DNA of 64,000 nt from Tetrapyrgos nigripes (GCA_013368315.1 JAACJM010000034.1:124001-188000); one strand, 5' to 3'; positions 12,054-25,133 are shown, counted from the stretch's first letter. Notes: generated by a model from the letters alone, not told the origin. Numbers and translations: made by a program.

Positions 12054-14138
12054 TAACTGGTACAGTAATGCATTCGACGCTGCGTATGGATGAATAATAC
12101 GTGTTCTTACGTGTACATTTACGGGTGTCGACTACATAAGCCAAGACTCGGACCCCGGGCCAGGCTCGACAAGTACGCGTACGTACATAACTTGAAGACT
12201 CTTGAAGACAACAGATGGCAGATGCGGATGTAAGTCTAAAGAGGTAGTGATCAAACGGTTTGCCACTGGTCAATAGCCAGCGCCAATTGTAATCTTGGCC
12301 CCCATTGGTTCAGTGCAGGTTCATTGTCATTGGCCCGTTAGCAATGGGGCTGTCGGAATCGATAACGCAAGTTATGATTCATATGGGTCCAGATGATGGT
12401 GTCCCGGTGCGTAACCGCGCGGTACCGTTGCTGCTGCGTACATACGTAGTACATCACCTACATTATCGCCGGTACCGTTGAATTCGAAATGAGCACGGTC
12501 TGGAACCACTTGGATATGTACCTGAACCGTTGACGAATTGAGATAGTTATTGTTGTTGGATTTTGTGGGCAAATTGTGGGTCCGGAGGAATCTAAGAATG
12601 GAGAAGTGTCGGGGAAGGGGGTAGGCCTGGTAGGCTTGGGTAGGGGTACTTCAGTGCCTGCCCCTGAACTTGGACAGTTGGACTTGAAGCAGACGCTGAA
12701 ATGAAACGACATGGTCGTAATTGTCAGCTTGTTGAAATTATTGCCTCGAAGATGCAGGAGGATGCAGGCTGTTGAATTTTGTGAGTCCGACCCGCAAGTC
12801 CGGGGCAAATCTGGGGTTTAAGGTTTAGGGTAATAAAACACCAGTTCCGCCGAGATACGTATACCATTAACGAGTTCTGTCATAGGACCTCATAAAGTAC
12901 CTGAAAGGTTGCATGGAAGCTGAAACTTGAAGTAGACGTGGAGTTGCCCAACTGTTCTGGCTAATAACGCCATTCGTACAGTGCCACCTACTATATTTGT
13001 ACAGTGAAGACTGGAGACGGAGATGAAGATGAGAATGGATGGTTTTGGTAGATTGGGCCCGGGATTTATGGCATCATGAGATTGGCTGGAGATGGCTATC
13101 ATGTAGTCTCTGGAGCAGTCTCTGGAGACGGTTAGATGGAGGCGGGGACGGATCATTGCATCATGAATCATGATGCACGATGCATCAAGGCTGTATGGAA
13201 ATCAAACGTGGAGAAGGATTGGATGCGTGTACGTATACGGTATATGAAACGCGGGGCAAGATGGATGAATGGTTGGTGATCGGGTTGGGGATGGATATCT
13301 GCGAATATCAAGCGGTCCAAAGCAGTTCAGGTAGACCAGGATATATGTAAAACGCCGCGCCACGAAGAGAGTAAGTAAGTAATATGTAGTCCTGATAGGA
13401 AGGTTCATGTGATCGTTTCTGAAGGAGGTACTTGCATAGGAATTTTGGTTCGGACTCGAGTGGCCATTGAAGCACTTCCCCGTGGTCCGTCATTTCCGTG
13501 AGCACGGCTCCTGACGGGAATTGTTCCTATTCGTTGCGAGAAGAACAAGATCCCACACAGTACATTTTCAGGGTGTACTGGGTACTGACAAAATTACATA
13601 TTTTGGCCCCTACGTACATAGCTCCTCTTTCGTAAATTCACAGACGTCTCAGTAGTCTGTGATTTATTTCGGGTGTCATCGGAATGAGTCTGGTCACGAT
13701 GGCTGGTATTGTAGAGGTCTTTACGAAGCTGCGGTGAGTGAACTTTGGAACGAGGCGTCGAGGACACTTACTGTGATCTCTGCAGTGGGCCGGGAAAAAG
13801 TGAGGGCGACCTGAGGACGCGTGTCTTTTTTCTAATTTAAACGAGGGTCGCTATCGAAACAATATTTCAGGCAGTTTGTGATTTGAAACTGATTCGTGAG
13901 ATAGGATAACGGTAGGAAAAGGCAGAACAAGGGCCAGAAGCAAGCCAGAAGAGAGAAAGAGAGGGCCGCCAGAGGACTCATCTGATCGAGGGTCAGGCGG
14001 ATAAATATTACATAATAATAATTTAAGCCTGGATGAACTGTGGAGGTTCGGGCCGCACGTCCTGCCACATTCTAATGTTGGCTCTCAACCGCCATCTGCG
14101 CCGACTTTGAGCTCAACGCCGAGCTCGACGACAACACT

Positions 14139-17100
14139 ATGCCCCCATCTCTCCCGGCTCCAGTTCTTACCATTGCCCCCGGTGCCCTCAAGGACCTGGA
14201 CGGTAGTGACCATCTCTCAGGTCTTTGGTTTGGTACTCCCATCTCTCTGCCTTCTACCCATCCTTTTTCTGACCAACTTTTCTAGTCTTTACCAAGTGTA
14301 AAACATCTCTGCATGACGGTCGGCGGCTTGAGAATATTTCTTGGCGTTTGTGGTATCGGGAGTTGGCCTCACTATCTTCCTATCGTCCGTTAACACCGGA
14401 CAGTCCTTCTCAGCCTGCGACGAAGCAGAAGCCTGTTACGTTTTCTTCATCGAAACGTGAGTGTCCATTGCGCTTGTCAGGACTGTCGTGGTTAATATTC
14501 TCACCCAGGCCGAACAGGGTCAACGTCAAGTCTTCCGGGTGGTTCCTCACCTCATCAACCGATAGGTCGAGTCATCTTTGAAATGCTTCCTGGCTCGTCT
14601 CCAGAGACCACAAAAGTCCTCAACTCCAAGCTAAAGCTACCGCCTACGGTGGCATCTATTCGCGAAGCAGACACACTCTCAATATCCATCGTACCGCCGA
14701 AAGCAGAGCCTTCTGCGTCTTCTTCAGACTCGTCACCTGGCATATCGCTCCCATTCACCCGATCCCGTCCGCAACCCCAAACGAACACTCACTCTAGCCC
14801 CAGTTTATCATCGACTTCCAATTCAAACCATTCTAGTGGGGCAACAGGCCCTTTAGTAGTTGTGGTAAATCCAACGCCTAATCCTACGCCGCATCCTACG
14901 CCGCCGGCTACACCTGTGTTCCCTGCAGCTGTTTTCCCCACATCTGGTGAGTCCATTCCCAATGTGGCTGCTGAGGTTTTAGCCTCGGCCGCCCAGGCAC
15001 CTTCATCACAGCCTAGTCTGTCACGGCCCTCTGCTAAATTCCTGACTCCTGTCATGGTTCCCACCATCTCACAAACACCCCCACGTCACCTCATTCCTTC
15101 CTCTCTACAACCACCCTCACCTTCCAATGACTCTGCCTCGTCAGTCTCTGGGTCACCCTTCACGGCAGTCACTGACACGAGTGCCAACACTACCTCGACA
15201 ACCCCTGACTCGATGCTTAAGTCTATGGACGCGAAGAAGTTTGCCTCAGGCTTGACTCATGATCATGACCGGTCCTGTTCTCCGACTACCTCGCAGAATA
15301 ATGGTTATACATCGACTGTCTATCCTTATCAGCCCCACATGGATGGCCACCTACATGGTTCAGGCTCTGATCCCGCAAACACGAGCCACAAGCCACCGTT
15401 TGCGCTTAACTCTACTGGACTTGTCCCCTACTCAAATCAATCCATACTGTCCCAGTCATCGCGACACCAATCCCTATACAGCGCAGATCCACCTTTACAA
15501 TCGAAGCTGCCATCGTCGCATCTATATCCGCAATCATCGCATCCATACCAGTCCCAATCACATTCACAACACTCACACTCACGACCAAAGTCACAAGCTA
15601 AACCTCCAGAACAGTCATATGCCCATGCTGCTCATCCTCATGGACCTTATCCCTCACATCACCCAGTTTCCAAGATCCGGGATGAAACAAGTGCAAGTGG
15701 GACCGTTTCTCCGGATGCGAGTGCGAGTTCTTTAAATAAAGATGATACTAGGATTGGCGTGATTCAGGGAGCTACAACGGGTGGTATGGGTGGGGTTATA
15801 GGTACAGGTGCAGATGCAACTATTGGAATGCGACCACTACACGAGCATCGGGACCATCCTCACTTTCAGCATCAACAGCCAAATCCAAATCGAATGCCAA
15901 TTCCAAACCCACCAGCAATTCGGCCACCTCGAGCTCGACTTCGACTTCGAATCCGGATCTACGATTACGGAATCGGAATCAGGGACTTCCGAACGCTCTC
16001 TATAATGGTGTAAATGGCGGGATGAACGTGCAACATCAAAAATCAGGTGTAACGAAACATCGGGATGGGCTTGGGCATGCGTACGGTCCGGGACACGGTG
16101 GTGGTGGCGCTGGGGGTGGCCATGGTGATAAGAGCCAGGGTCAGTCTCAGATTCAGGGTGGCCACTCGTCTTCAAGTCGGAGACAGAGTATGGATTCCGA
16201 GATGAGTGTTAGTTGGAGTGGGAGTGAGAGTGATGGGGAAGGTTCAAGGGAGCGTTTAGGGCAAGGAGATAAGGATAAGGATAAGCCCACGGGAAGTCCA
16301 AGCGTGAACAGCCCGGGGTTGAGCAGCGTCGGTGGCAGTGGGAGTGCGAGTGCTAGTGGTGGATCTAGGGGTGGTCGTACGAGAAGTCGAAGTCGGGCAA
16401 GGTCAGAGAGACATAGTGGGTTGATGATGATGAGTGCTAGTGCGAAGAACAGGAAGAAGGCTAGTGTTGGAGATCCTGTCGGGAAGAAGAGATTGGGTTG
16501 TGGCACGACAGGCAAGAATGCAACTGCAAATTCGTCGCCGTCAGCATCACAGGCACAGGGTCAGGGGAATGGGCATGGGCTCGGTGAGGTAAAGCTTGGT
16601 ATTGATAATCAGGCACGGGTAGAGGGGAAGGAGAAGGAGAAGGAGGGGAAACAGCCCTTGTCCGCCGCAACGTTGACGTATTTGACGTCGGGGACAAGTG
16701 GATCTCGTGGTCCTGCCCAGGGTCAAACTCAAGTCGTCGAGACAGAGAAGAAGAGAGAAAGGGAGCAGACGGTGACGAAGAAATCTATGCAACGGATGTT
16801 GGCGAACTTGGAGTCGGTTATAGCGGATGAATCTTCTTCCAGTGGTAATAATATTTTGTCGTCATCCCCTGCCGAGATGTACCATGTGTTTGGTGAGTGG
16901 TCAATTCTTTTTTCCCTTCCTCGCTCTCCTTTTTCTTCTCGGCTCGGGACAGCTCGGGACTGACACGGATGGTTATTCTTATCTCTTACAGCAGCAGCAC
17001 CAGGACCGACGAAAACGACCTCTGGGATCACATCAGCTGCGGCTTTTGCACCTGCCGTTGCGCCTGCACCTTATCATCAGATGTCGTCAAGGCTTGCGCC

Positions 17101-19535
17101 AGCAGCCACTACTTCGACTGCTGCTGCTCCAGCACCGCCATCCGGAACCAGGCCAAAGGGGATGTTTAACATTGGCTCACATTCTTCAGATGGTGATCAG
17201 TCAAAGAGTGGGTACAGTGTTGGGGATAGTACGAGTACGGGGTTTGACAGTGCTGGGAGTGATAGCAGGAGGATCAGTAATGAGAGTCCGAGGTCGTCTG
17301 GGGAGATTCTTCCTGTTGTTGACGAGGCACCTCAGCCTTCGTCAGGGTCACCTCAGAAGAGCGCTACTCGTGCGAATTCGAGGATTGAGCCGTCGGCGAC
17401 AATTATGCCACCGGTGGCGTCTGGAGGTGAAAAGGAGAAGGGGAAGAAGATGATGGAAGGAGCGTCAAAGTCGGGTAGTCGGTCTCAATCTCGGCGTTCG
17501 TCTGCTGCGTCAAAGGATAGGAATAAGGATATTCCTTCTACGGTCAGTTTTTCATTCGGTCTTATGTTAAACTCAGACTCATGATGTTTGAAATTTTTTC
17601 AACTTGGTCTAGGATGCACCGAAGCAGGTCCAGGGACAAGCTCCATATCCTTCTGCCTCTACGTCCATCGCTGCCCAACAGCAACCATCACAGACACTTT
17701 TGAGAGTCAACACCTTACCTGCCATGGTGAATGGTGTGCCCGAACTCACATCTGATGAGGCTATGGCTGCAGCTACCGCGTTTGTCGAGCAACTCCAGCA
17801 ACAGCAAAAGAACCCTCGCAAAGTCGTCATTACCACGGATAACGATGACGACGACGACGACGACGACGACGATGATACGTTGGATGATGGAGAGGAGAGA
17901 CCTGTCATTGAAGGCGATGACGATGATTCTGATTTTGTAACTGAGGAAAGTGGGGAGGAAGGCGGGGAGGAGGAAGGCGAATGGACTTCGGATGAGAGTG
18001 ATGGTGATGAGATTGTTGTTGGTAGGAAGAATAGAGGAAAAGCTGGGGATACGCGAGCGACGACGGCTGCTGCAGGGCAAGAGAAGAAGAATCAAGAGCA
18101 GGGTCCTACTCAGGCTCAAGCTCAGGCTCAACAACAACAACAGCCTGTTGCTGGTCGTTTGGGATTACAGAGGCCTCCCATACACAGTCGTCATCTATCT
18201 CAGCCCAACGTGCCTACCATCGCTGGTGTAGCCAAGGCGGAACAGCAGGCTCAGCTGCAGCTGGAGTACGAAGAACAACAGAGACAACTCCGACTCGATC
18301 AACTCCGACTGGCTCAGCAACAACAACAGCTCCAACAACTCCAACAAGTCCGTGCTCCTGGTATTCAACGTTCCTCTTCCCGTCGAGGCCGTGATCGTGA
18401 AAAGGAGGAGATTCGACGTCAACAAGAGGATATCAAGATTCGTGAAGTTGTGTTGGAAGCTCAGAGGCAGAGGGATATGTTTGCCAAGGTCCCAGAAAGG
18501 AGTTACTCGAACTTGACTAGGACAAAGTCGGGCTTGAGTCAGTTGATGAACCCTGATCCGCAGCTCATTCCTTCGGCTCAGGGGAAACTGGTTCAGCAGC
18601 AACAACCGGTGAAAGGAGGGATATCGATGATGGCGCCGCCCAAGGATGGACAGGGTCAGGGCCAGCAACCTCAGGGTCAGCAACGGCAACAGGTGAAAGA
18701 CGCACCGACGACCGTGAGATCGCCTCCGTCGAGAATGTCTGCGTTGAAGCCAAGCAAGAGTTCGGTGGCGCTACCTGTTGCAGCTCAGGTTACCGCAGCT
18801 AGTGTGAAGGATAGTGTGTTGGTGAAAGGAAAGGAGAAGGAGAGGGTCCTTGAGAATGTGGGTAGTGGTAGTAAATATAGGCCAAAGGGAAGGCCTCAGG
18901 ACCAGGAGATGGAGACAGATAGTGAGGATGAGGGTCAGACTGCGATGCATGGTTCTGTTGCGGTCAAGGAGAGGCTGGAGAGGTTCCTCAAGACGAGTTC
19001 GGCGGGGTCGTCGAAGCAGCAGCAGCCGCAGCAGAATCAACCTTCCAAGCAGCAACCGCGTCGTCCTCCTTCCTTACGTCAAACACAGACCGAAGCAGCG
19101 GTATCCAACCAACCTGCGTCTCCCACTGTTCTTCCTATCCAACGTTCCCAGTCGCAGATCATCCAACCGTTGGGGTATCCCTACAATCTACCTCCTGTAC
19201 CGCCATCATCACCGAGAACGACGAGGCAGAGAATGTTGAGGGAAGAAATGTCAGAGAGTGTTCGACAGAATTTGTTGTGGCATCGCCAGTTGAGTAAAGC
19301 TGCCGTGCTGGGTCCTAGGAGAAGAAGCAGTGAGAATAATGGGTTGGCGCCGTTGACCTCTATCTCGACTGTACCTCCGCTAGTGCGCCTGACGAAGAAG
19401 AAGACCCCACTGGATAGTCCTGCTGGTGAACAAGGTGGTCAGGAAGCTAATAGTGCTGAAGGGGTGGCGATGACCTTTCATGACCGCAAGGTCCCTATGA
19501 CAAGGACTAGAAGTTGGGCTGGAGGTGGAAGGTAG
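14139..19535 (+). CDS. Large AreA/DUF1752-type N-terminus plus DUF3295-type C-terminus protein
   Basis: Exons: 14139-14232, 14286-14456, 14509-16892, 16992-17542 and 17613-19535; the product would be about 1700 residues. The first two exons join as GLWFVFTKCKTSLHDGRRLE then NISWRLWYREL, the conserved block of the fungal AreA/NUT1 N-terminal domain (PF08550, formerly DUF1752). The C-terminal half has GMFNIGSHSSDGDQSKSG, a poly-Asp run (17845-17880), DSDFVTEES and RQRMLREEMSESVRQNLLWH, as in DUF3295. Between lie Ser/Pro/Gln/His-rich disordered tracts. No GATA zinc finger is visible, so it is a candidate regulator of nitrogen or carbon response by family only. Near 15,800-15,850 one base seems missing: the frame must change into ATTTRASGPSSLSAS to reach the segment beginning MNVQHQKSG. 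An unrecognised intron is an alternative. The start may be further upstream. Confidence 0.72.
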
Positions 19536-20154
19536 TAGTCGTCGTTCGTTTCTTTTTGTTTTGCTGGTACTTTCCTTCTTTGGTCTGTCTCGTCTTGTGT
19601 ACTGTATACGTTCATCGCTTGTTATGGGTTGCTTGCATCTTGTACTTTATTGCTCTACTCCGGCGCTCGTGGCACCATTGCTTCCTCATTTAAGAGGAAC
19701 GTGATGTGTTATCTGTAGAGCTGCCTCTCATTGGGGGCTTTTTTTGCTAATCTTTCATGTTCATCGATATCGTCATCATTTTCATATGATTCCCATTTGT
19801 CTTTCTCTCGTACGTACAGACGCTGTCGGTTAAATTACATCTTCGGTTTGTAGTCATCTCGCATTGTCCACCTTCTGTACTACCATAATAATTGAGTCCC
19901 AGTGCGTAAACACTTTTTGAGAAATCGTTCGCTATGAGTCGCTATGGCGCCTTGGTACGAAAGAGAAAAAATTTCCAATATCTATCGGACCGTCCCGAAT
20001 GACCTCCGGAGATGGTGACGAAGAAATCCCGAGATTTGGCGGAGATGAGTCATGACGAAGAAAGTGTGATTTTCGTCGGCATGGTCATGTGATCTGCTTT
20101 CAAGGGTTGGTCAGTTTGCGTGGATATGCTGTGTAACTGTTCCATCCTACCACC
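19536..20154. other. Intergenic spacer
   Basis: Contains the 3' region of the large AreA-like gene and the promoter of the zinc-cluster gene starting at 20155. It is T-rich at first; no further feature seen. Confidence 0.4.
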
Positions 20155-23100
20155 ATGTCCTCCAACGAAGAAGACTTTGACAATGACGGATTGCAATTCA
20201 AAGACCAAAACTCCAAAAGGCGACGTATCCAGCGTGCCTGTGACATCTGCAGACGAAAGAAAAGTATGTTCTTTCGAATTGCGTGTACGAATAACAAGTG
20301 CTGACAGCCATTCTAGTAAGATGTAAGAAGCCACTCCGGGACTTGCAAGCTGTACCTGACTCTTATGTATGATTCCAGGTGACGGTGTACAAATGCCAGG
20401 TAATCGCTGTTCGAACTGTATAGCTTATAGTTTGGAGTGCACCTATGTTGAGGCTGCCAAGGTGCGTGCCATTCTTATCGTTTCCTTTCATGAAGCTCAC
20501 TATATGCCCCAGAAACGAGGTCCTCCCAAGGCGTAGGACCCATGCTTACCATTCCTTTTGGAGCATAGGCTGAAGCTCTTACAGATATGTCGAATCATTG
20601 GAAACTCGCTTGGAAAAGATGGAGAAACTCTTGCACCGTGTTTGTCCTTATCATTTCTAGTATAAACCCCATCGCTCACTTCCCCGAAGCTTGTCCCCGA
20701 TATTGACTTGACCGACGAACTAGGCTTGGGCTTTACCCGCGACTCCTGGCAGTCCGGCTCTACCTCAAACCCTTCTCGCCCACGTCAAGCTTTTGAAGAC
20801 GGATGTCCGCAACCTGCGGATATCGCCGCTACGATTCTTCGCAAACTGGATCATTCAAACATCCCGTTGGAAGCATCGGATGAAGACTACATAAATCTAA
20901 AACTCGTTGACGATCTCAGTCAAATGGAACTAAACCCTCCCGACCATAGATTTTTCGGCAAATCTAGCGGTGCCATGCTCATTCAGACTGCTATTGATCT
21001 CAAACAAGAATACACTGGACAAGAGGTGGATATCCAGACTGTTATACTCGGTGAACGTCGTCCACACTACTGGACGCCCTTTGCTGTGAGCCCCCGGTCT
21101 GTTGCCTTGTTTCTCAATGCTGACACTTCTACTTCTTCTCGTAGTGGGAAACTGCATTTACAGAAATGGAACATCCTCGCTACGTTTTTCCTGACGATGA
21201 TCTTCTCCATCATCTCATTGATGAATATTTCATCAACGTGAACATTTTCCTTCCTCTACTCCACCGTCCAACCTTTGAGCGCTCCGTAGCAGAGAAACTG
21301 CATTACCAAAATGACATGTTTGCTACCGTCGTTCTACTGGTTTGTGCAGTAGGGTCTCGTTACACCCATGACCGTCGTGTCCTCCTCGATGGCGAGGACT
21401 CATGGCATTCTTGTGGCTGGAAATATTTCGACCAGGTACTGCTTGTCCGCAAATCTCTCCTGGCACCTCCGACGCTGTATGACCTGCAATTTTACTGTGT
21501 GAGTGCTCAGGCCTCTACGATTTACTTATTTCTTACTTTCTATTTCAACATGCTCCATTTACACCCGGAATTTCCGTTCTCCCCTGCCACCGCACAGCTT
21601 TCTGTCCAATTTCTGGAAGGCTCCTCGGCACCGCACTCATGCTGGACGATGGTTGGAATAGGTATTAGGCTGGCACAAGATGTCGGTGCACATCGTAGGA
21701 AGATGGCAAAGCCTATGACTGTTGAGGATGAGCTATGGAAACGAGCATTTTGGTCAGTTTCCTCAGTATTTTGGAAAACGTCCCAGTAGCTGATATTTTT
21801 TTTTCTTTCACTACTCGTTCAGGGTTCTAGTTTGTATGGACAGGACGATCAGTACGTCTTTGGGAAGACCTTGTGCGATCCAAGATGAAGAGTGCGTCTT
21901 CTATCTTTGTTTTCAATACTCCTAGCTTTACTCACGTAATTTGTTCCAGTTATGACCTCGACCTTCCCCTAGAAGTAGATGACGAGTACTGGGAACACTC
22001 GGATCCTGCACAGGCGTTTCGTCAACCTCCGGGGAAGCCTTCGACTGTATCTGCATTCATTTTGACATTGAAATTGAACAAGATTTTGGCGTTTGCGCTG
22101 AGAACTATCGTATGTGCCTTTCCTTTCCTCTTCTTTCTTCTTTCTTTTGAGACTGGGGCTAACCTTTTGTGCACAGTAACGCAATCAATAAGTCAAAGAT
22201 TCTTTTGGGATTTGCAGGTCCCGAGTGGGAGCAGCAGTTGGTGACAGAGTTGGACTCAGCTATGAACCAATGGATAGATTCGGTTCCTGACCACTGTGAG
22301 CCTTGTTTCTTGTTTCATCGCTGTCCGTCTCTTTTCGCTTCAAGTCGTGCCTCCACCAGTCTTCGGAAAGTTTTTGGTGGAAGGACTGTACCTGTGGTTG
22401 TCTGACCTGCCTACCCTCCCGTGTTATCCGATTCTCTTCGTCATGCTGTCGTGCCCTCGGACCACCACGTCGCCTATCTTCTGCCTCCATATGATGGCTA
22501 GTATACTGACGAATGCCTTGTAGTGAAATGGGACCCTAATCGAGAAGACGATGTCTTTTTCAACCAGTCTGTCAACATTTATGTACAGTACTACCACCTG
22601 CAGATTTTGATCCACCGGCCATTCATCCCGTCTCCTCGTAAACCATCTCCTTTGGCATTTCCGTCACTGGCCATCTGCACGAACGCTGCCAGATCGTGTA
22701 GTCACGTTATAGACATCCAAAGGAAGAGGAATGCAGCTGATTCTGCGAAGCTGTCAGCTTTCCGGCATGTGAGTCTATCTTCTTTATCTGCCTTCTTCAT
22801 GTCTTCGTATATCGGAATCTGAAACACGTTTTGCAGTACGTCCCCGATTTTCCTATCCAGATGTCCGCCTTCACGGCTGGCATCGTTCTGTTGCTCAATA
22901 TATGGGGTGGGAAGCGCTCCGGGATGTCTGTGGATCCGAACAAAGAGATGGCAGATGTACACAAGTGTATGCAGGTGCTTCGTAAATGTGAAGATAGGTA
23001 AATTGTGTTCTTTGTTCTATGATTGCAGCTTCTGATAAACAACTTTCCCTGCTCTTTTCGCCAGGTGGCATTCGTCTGGTCGTCTATGGTGCGTTTAGTT

Positions 23101-23996
23101 GACTCGTCAGAATTGTTAGTACTAAGGTCATCGCATACAGGGACATTCTTTACGAGCTGGCCTGTGTCGGTGATCTTCCCCTCCCAAACTTCAGTCCACC
23201 CATGCAGAACAAGCGAGAATGGGGTTCAGACAGTCCATCATCCCAATCATCTGATACATTGGTCGCAGAAGCCCCTTCCACTGGCCGTGCCATAGCCGGC
23301 AGCAGACGTGTTGCTTCTTCAAGTAGTGCAGCTCCTTCCAGTCAGGCACCCCCCTCTCAGTCAAAGCGCCAAGACTCTTCGTCCAACAAGCAGTGTTTCT
23401 CTCTACCCATGTACACCAATGAGCTTGGACGGCTGCCTCTACACGGCCAAGTCAACTTCTCCACAAGCAGTCAACCTACTCACCAGCCCCAATCGATGGC
23501 CGGGAACGAATATTGGTACCCACCGGACGTTATGCAGAGTCATTCAGGAGATATAACGCTTTCCCCTGCGAGGTACTCCACCCAAGCTGGTCAACCAGCT
23601 CAAAGCGCTTTCTATGACGGGTTGGGTGGGTACTCCGGCTCATATATGGGTGGAGCGGATGCGGGAGGTGGACAGGGCGCTGGGCTGGGGTATCCTTACG
23701 GGATGAATGGGGACGGGATGACCAGAGCTTCTCAACAAGCTGGGCCTACGTCAGTGGCTGCTGACCATGGTTTGATTGACCCAGATACTATCGCGATGTG
23801 GTCGAGTGCTCCGACTGGATTCGAGTGAGTCGTCTCTTCTGCTTGCTTTGACATCATGTCGGGTTGCTAATCTAATTTCCATCCTTCCTATGGCAGACTG
23901 GACGACTGGGGAACGTATCTCGCTAATGTCAGTGAAATTACTCAGAGCATCAACCAAGGCGGTGTCCCCACAAATGTAAACGGGGGTGTTCGATGA
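20155..23996 (+). CDS. Zn2Cys6 transcription factor with fungal-specific TF domain
   Basis: Start ATG at 20155 (MSSNEEDFDNDGL). The zinc cluster reads C-DI-C-RRKKIR-C-DGVQMPGNR-C-SN-C-IAYSLE-C (CX2CX6CX9CX2CX6C), followed by the linker KRGPPKAYVESLETRLEKME, a coiled-coil dimerisation element. Further exons give WETAFTEMEHPRYVFPDDDL, FLEGSSAPHSCWTMVGIGIR, AQDVGAHRRK, LGRPCAIQDED, YDLDLPLEVDDEYWEH, KWDPNREDDVFFNQSV, LQILIHRPFIPSPRK and ICTNAARSCSH, the fungal-specific TF homology domain (PF04082). The C-terminus is Ser/Gln/Gly-rich, then LDDWGTYLANVSEI and the TGA at 23994-23996. The cluster is encoded on exons 20155-20263, a 6-base micro-exon 20317-20322, and an exon from about 20380. At about 22176-22180 one extra A interrupts the expected join (TI, YAINKSKILLG). 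It probably binds DNA in the nucleus; target genes are unknown. Confidence 0.85.
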
Positions 23997-24539
23997 GATG
24001 CCTTGGTGAGAGCAGGCATGACTAGAACCAGGAGCGAGGGCCCGAAAAACCCATTGGATCTGTCTATGTGCGACTCTTGCAAGGAATTGGGATTTCTTAA
24101 ACACCCACTCTTAGTCTATTCCGTTGTTTATGCTGTGCTTATCTCCATTCTCTTTAGTACTTTACTGTTTCTCGCCGATATCTTGTAAATTACTTGCTCA
24201 GTAACCAGATTGTATCGATATAGCGTTGTAATGTATAGTATGTCTTCAGTCTAATTTGCGAGATGCAGCGGCAGCATCGAGGGACGTCCGATAGGGGTTC
24301 GGATTAGATAATCATTGTTTGTGGTATACCCCAAACTCTGGAGACTGTTCCTGCTGTCTGCGCCGCGATCCTCATTGGATCTTCAACTTGCCGGCAGAAT
24401 TGCAGTGTGGCAAAACTGGAACGTCCTCAACAACTTCCATCATTTTTTACCTGTTCTGTAGACCTTAAGCCTCATGAACAATTACGACATATATCTCAAT
24501 TTGCTGTATTTCCCGGGCGGATGCCTAAGAATGGACAAT

Positions 24540-25133
24540 AAAAAGTGTCGGAACTTTCCGAAAACCCTTTATACCGGCACATAACGGCGTATAAGGGCCA
24601 TAATGGCAAAGGGCCAATGTATATAAGCCGCTTATATGAATGAAGAAATTGGTACGGGTTTTCGGGCCTTATAAGCGCCTATATAGAGTCGCTAGGAAAG
24701 GCCTGAGCCGGCTATAAATTCAGCAAAATGAAGCCAAATTCTGAACATACGTTACTTGTGGGATTTAAACCCCCACCGAACAAAGCGGCCCCAAAACAAA
24801 GGTATTTTTGGTGTACATAGCTACTGCGCCATTGCTCCGTACTAATCAAGAGGGATTAGCTCTTGTTAACTATCTCTCAATGCTGATCCCAAAAATAAAT
24901 CTGTTATATTCCTCCAATTTGAGCCTCATACTTGATTCTAGCTAGCCTATCTACCCGAAAACGAAGTTGCACGTCAGTATGTCTCGAACTCATGCCATTA
25001 CGCGTGTTCGATGTTTGAGCTGGACACTCCCAAATAGGCAGTTATAACGGAAGCGCGTGTCTAACCGACGTCATATAATGCCGTTATATGCCGTTTGCCT
25101 TATATAGCCCTTTGGAAATCTCCGACATTATTT
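24540..25133. mobile_element. Small non-autonomous inverted-repeat element (MITE-like)
   Basis: Left TGTCGGAACTTTCC (24546-24559) pairs with right GGAAATCTCCGACA (25114-25127), 12 of 14 matching. Homology continues inward: both arms carry AATAAAAA outside the core and an ATAACGGC motif inside, with variants of TATAAGGG. There is no ORF. On the reverse strand the interior has a tRNA-like pair of motifs: TGGCGCAGTAGC (about 24823-24834, box A-like) and GGGGGTTTAAATCCCAC (about 24758-24774, box B-like). A second box B-like GAGTTCGAGAC lies near 24985. The termini suggest a cut-and-paste element; the tRNA-like parts suggest a SINE source or a nested insertion. Exact ends and target-site duplication are not resolved. 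Confidence 0.5.

Larger units (their letters stand above)
10098..14138. other. Long spacer without a recognised gene
   Basis: About 4 kb. Short ORFs occur on both strands, none with a recognisable domain or a convincing exon chain. It holds a tandem duplication (10833-11060), an imperfect GC-rich palindrome (11247-11270) and a short perfect hairpin (12036-12053). The last part must contain the promoter of the large gene that starts near 14139. Confidence 0.4.

Noticed and set aside
17609..18140. Antisense ORFs opposite the AreA-like gene (Ser- and Leu-rich)
   Set aside because: They mirror the Asp/Gln-rich low-complexity codons of the real gene on the other strand.
24758..24838. Functional tRNA gene on the reverse strand
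   Set aside because: Box A- and B-like motifs are present, but no acceptor stem or anticodon arm could be folded by eye and the piece lies within an inverted-repeat element.
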